Shown: positions 9,263-9,591 of the stretch, piece after piece
How the letters are laid out: each line of letters begins with the position of its first letter
How positions within the stretch are numbered: the first letter of the stretch is position 1
NCBI GenBank assembly: GCA_027484885.1
Contig: JAIXSD010000330.1
Coordinates: 1-9,591 of the forward strand
Direction: 5' to 3'
From: Rubrivivax sp.
GTDB taxonomy: Bacteria > Pseudomonadota > Gammaproteobacteria > Burkholderiales > Burkholderiaceae_C
DNA: 9,591 nucleotides
Made by a program: the position numbers and the translations under genes
The notes under the pieces: generated by a model
What the model was told of the DNA's origin: nothing
Database searches by the model: none
Seen by the model: the letters and a program-made list of their open reading frames with translations, nothing else

Positions 9263-9591
9263 ATGTTCCAGCGCCTCCGCGAAGACATCGCCTGCATCCT
9301 TGAGCGCGACCCGGCTGCCCGGTCGACCTGGGAGGTGCTGACCTGTTACCCGGGCCTGCATGCGCTGTGGATGCATCGCCGCGCGCATTGGTGCTGGCGC
9401 CACGGCCTGCGCTGGACCGGTCGATTCATCTCGCACCTGAGCCGCTTCCTGACCGGCATCGAGATCCACCCGGGCGCCACCATCGCCCGCCGTGTCTTCA
9501 TCGACCACGGCATGGGCGTGGTGATCGGCGAGATGGCCGAGATCGGTGAAGGCTGCACGATTTACCAGGGCGTGACCCTGGGCGGCACCTC
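9263..9591 (+). CDS. cysE: Serine O-acetyltransferase, short type, 3' end missing at window edge
   Basis: Transfers acetyl from acetyl-CoA to L-serine, giving O-acetylserine for cysteine synthesis; cytosolic, usually found with O-acetylserine sulfhydrylase. The visible 109 residues begin [20 protein letters not shown] and continue through the short N-terminal helical domain with [11 protein letters not shown] (26-36). The left-handed beta-helix of hexapeptide repeats starts at about [11 protein letters not shown] (64-74). His82 in [11 protein letters not shown] corresponds to the catalytic His158 of E. coli, and Glu67 takes the place of its partner Asp143, as in Bacillus-type short enzymes. 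The frame runs off the right edge in QGVTLGGT, so the rest of the helix and the C-terminal tail that mediates sulfhydrylase binding and cysteine feedback are not seen. The ATG is preceded by a C-rich stretch with no Shine-Dalgarno. TAAACT at 9227-9232 is a possible weak -10. The trmJ-cysE order resembles Pseudomonas, where the isc iron-sulfur genes follow. Confidence 0.96.
   Translation, partial: MFQRLREDIACILERDPAARSTWEVLTCYPGLHALWMHRRAHWCWRHGLRWTGRFISHLSRFLTGIEIHPGATIARRVFIDHGMGVVIGEMAEIGEGCTIYQGVTLGGT

Overview
This is a chromosomal housekeeping segment from a high-GC betaproteobacterium. The closest resemblance is to the Burkholderiales, probably the Roseateles/Rubrivivax/Comamonadaceae side of the order. 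That placement comes from protein sequence features recalled by eye (the KdsA N-terminus, the pyrG-kdsA-eno order, suhB divergent from trmJ followed by a short-type cysE) and not from a database search. No mobile element, CRISPR array, rRNA or tRNA is visible.

Layout. Positions 1-8230 are all transcribed leftwards (minus strand). In transcription order they carry suhB, mutS, an alpha/beta hydrolase, pyrG, kdsA and eno; eno is cut by the left edge. Positions 8374-9591 are transcribed rightwards and carry trmJ and cysE; cysE is cut by the right edge. The minus-strand genes fall into three blocks. suhB ends at two tandem hairpins, one of them a strong terminator-like stem. mutS and the hydrolase are 24 bp apart and in the same reading frame. 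pyrG, kdsA and eno follow a TATAAT -10 element in the 88 bp gap after the hydrolase. suhB and trmJ diverge from a 143 bp region whose single AT-rich island carries overlapping promoter-like elements for both directions.

How the genes work together. PyrG makes CTP, enolase makes phosphoenolpyruvate, and KdsA condenses phosphoenolpyruvate with arabinose 5-phosphate to give Kdo 8-phosphate, whose product Kdo is later activated with CTP. The pyrG-kdsA-eno block therefore groups two precursor suppliers with the first committed enzyme of Kdo synthesis for lipopolysaccharide. MutS starts DNA mismatch repair. SuhB is an inositol monophosphatase-family protein, known in E. coli also as a ribosomal-RNA transcription factor, and TrmJ 2'-O-methylates tRNA position 32, so the divergent pair is linked to stable RNA. 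CysE makes O-acetylserine for cysteine synthesis.

Nothing here looks like a new accessory system. The points most worth a second look are a hairpin that fills most of the short pyrG leader and leaves no ordinary ribosome binding site, a roughly 60-residue Ala/Lys-rich tail on SuhB, the Cys-type (probably metal-dependent) KdsA, the TTG start of trmJ, and the in-frame mutS TAG followed directly by the hydrolase.
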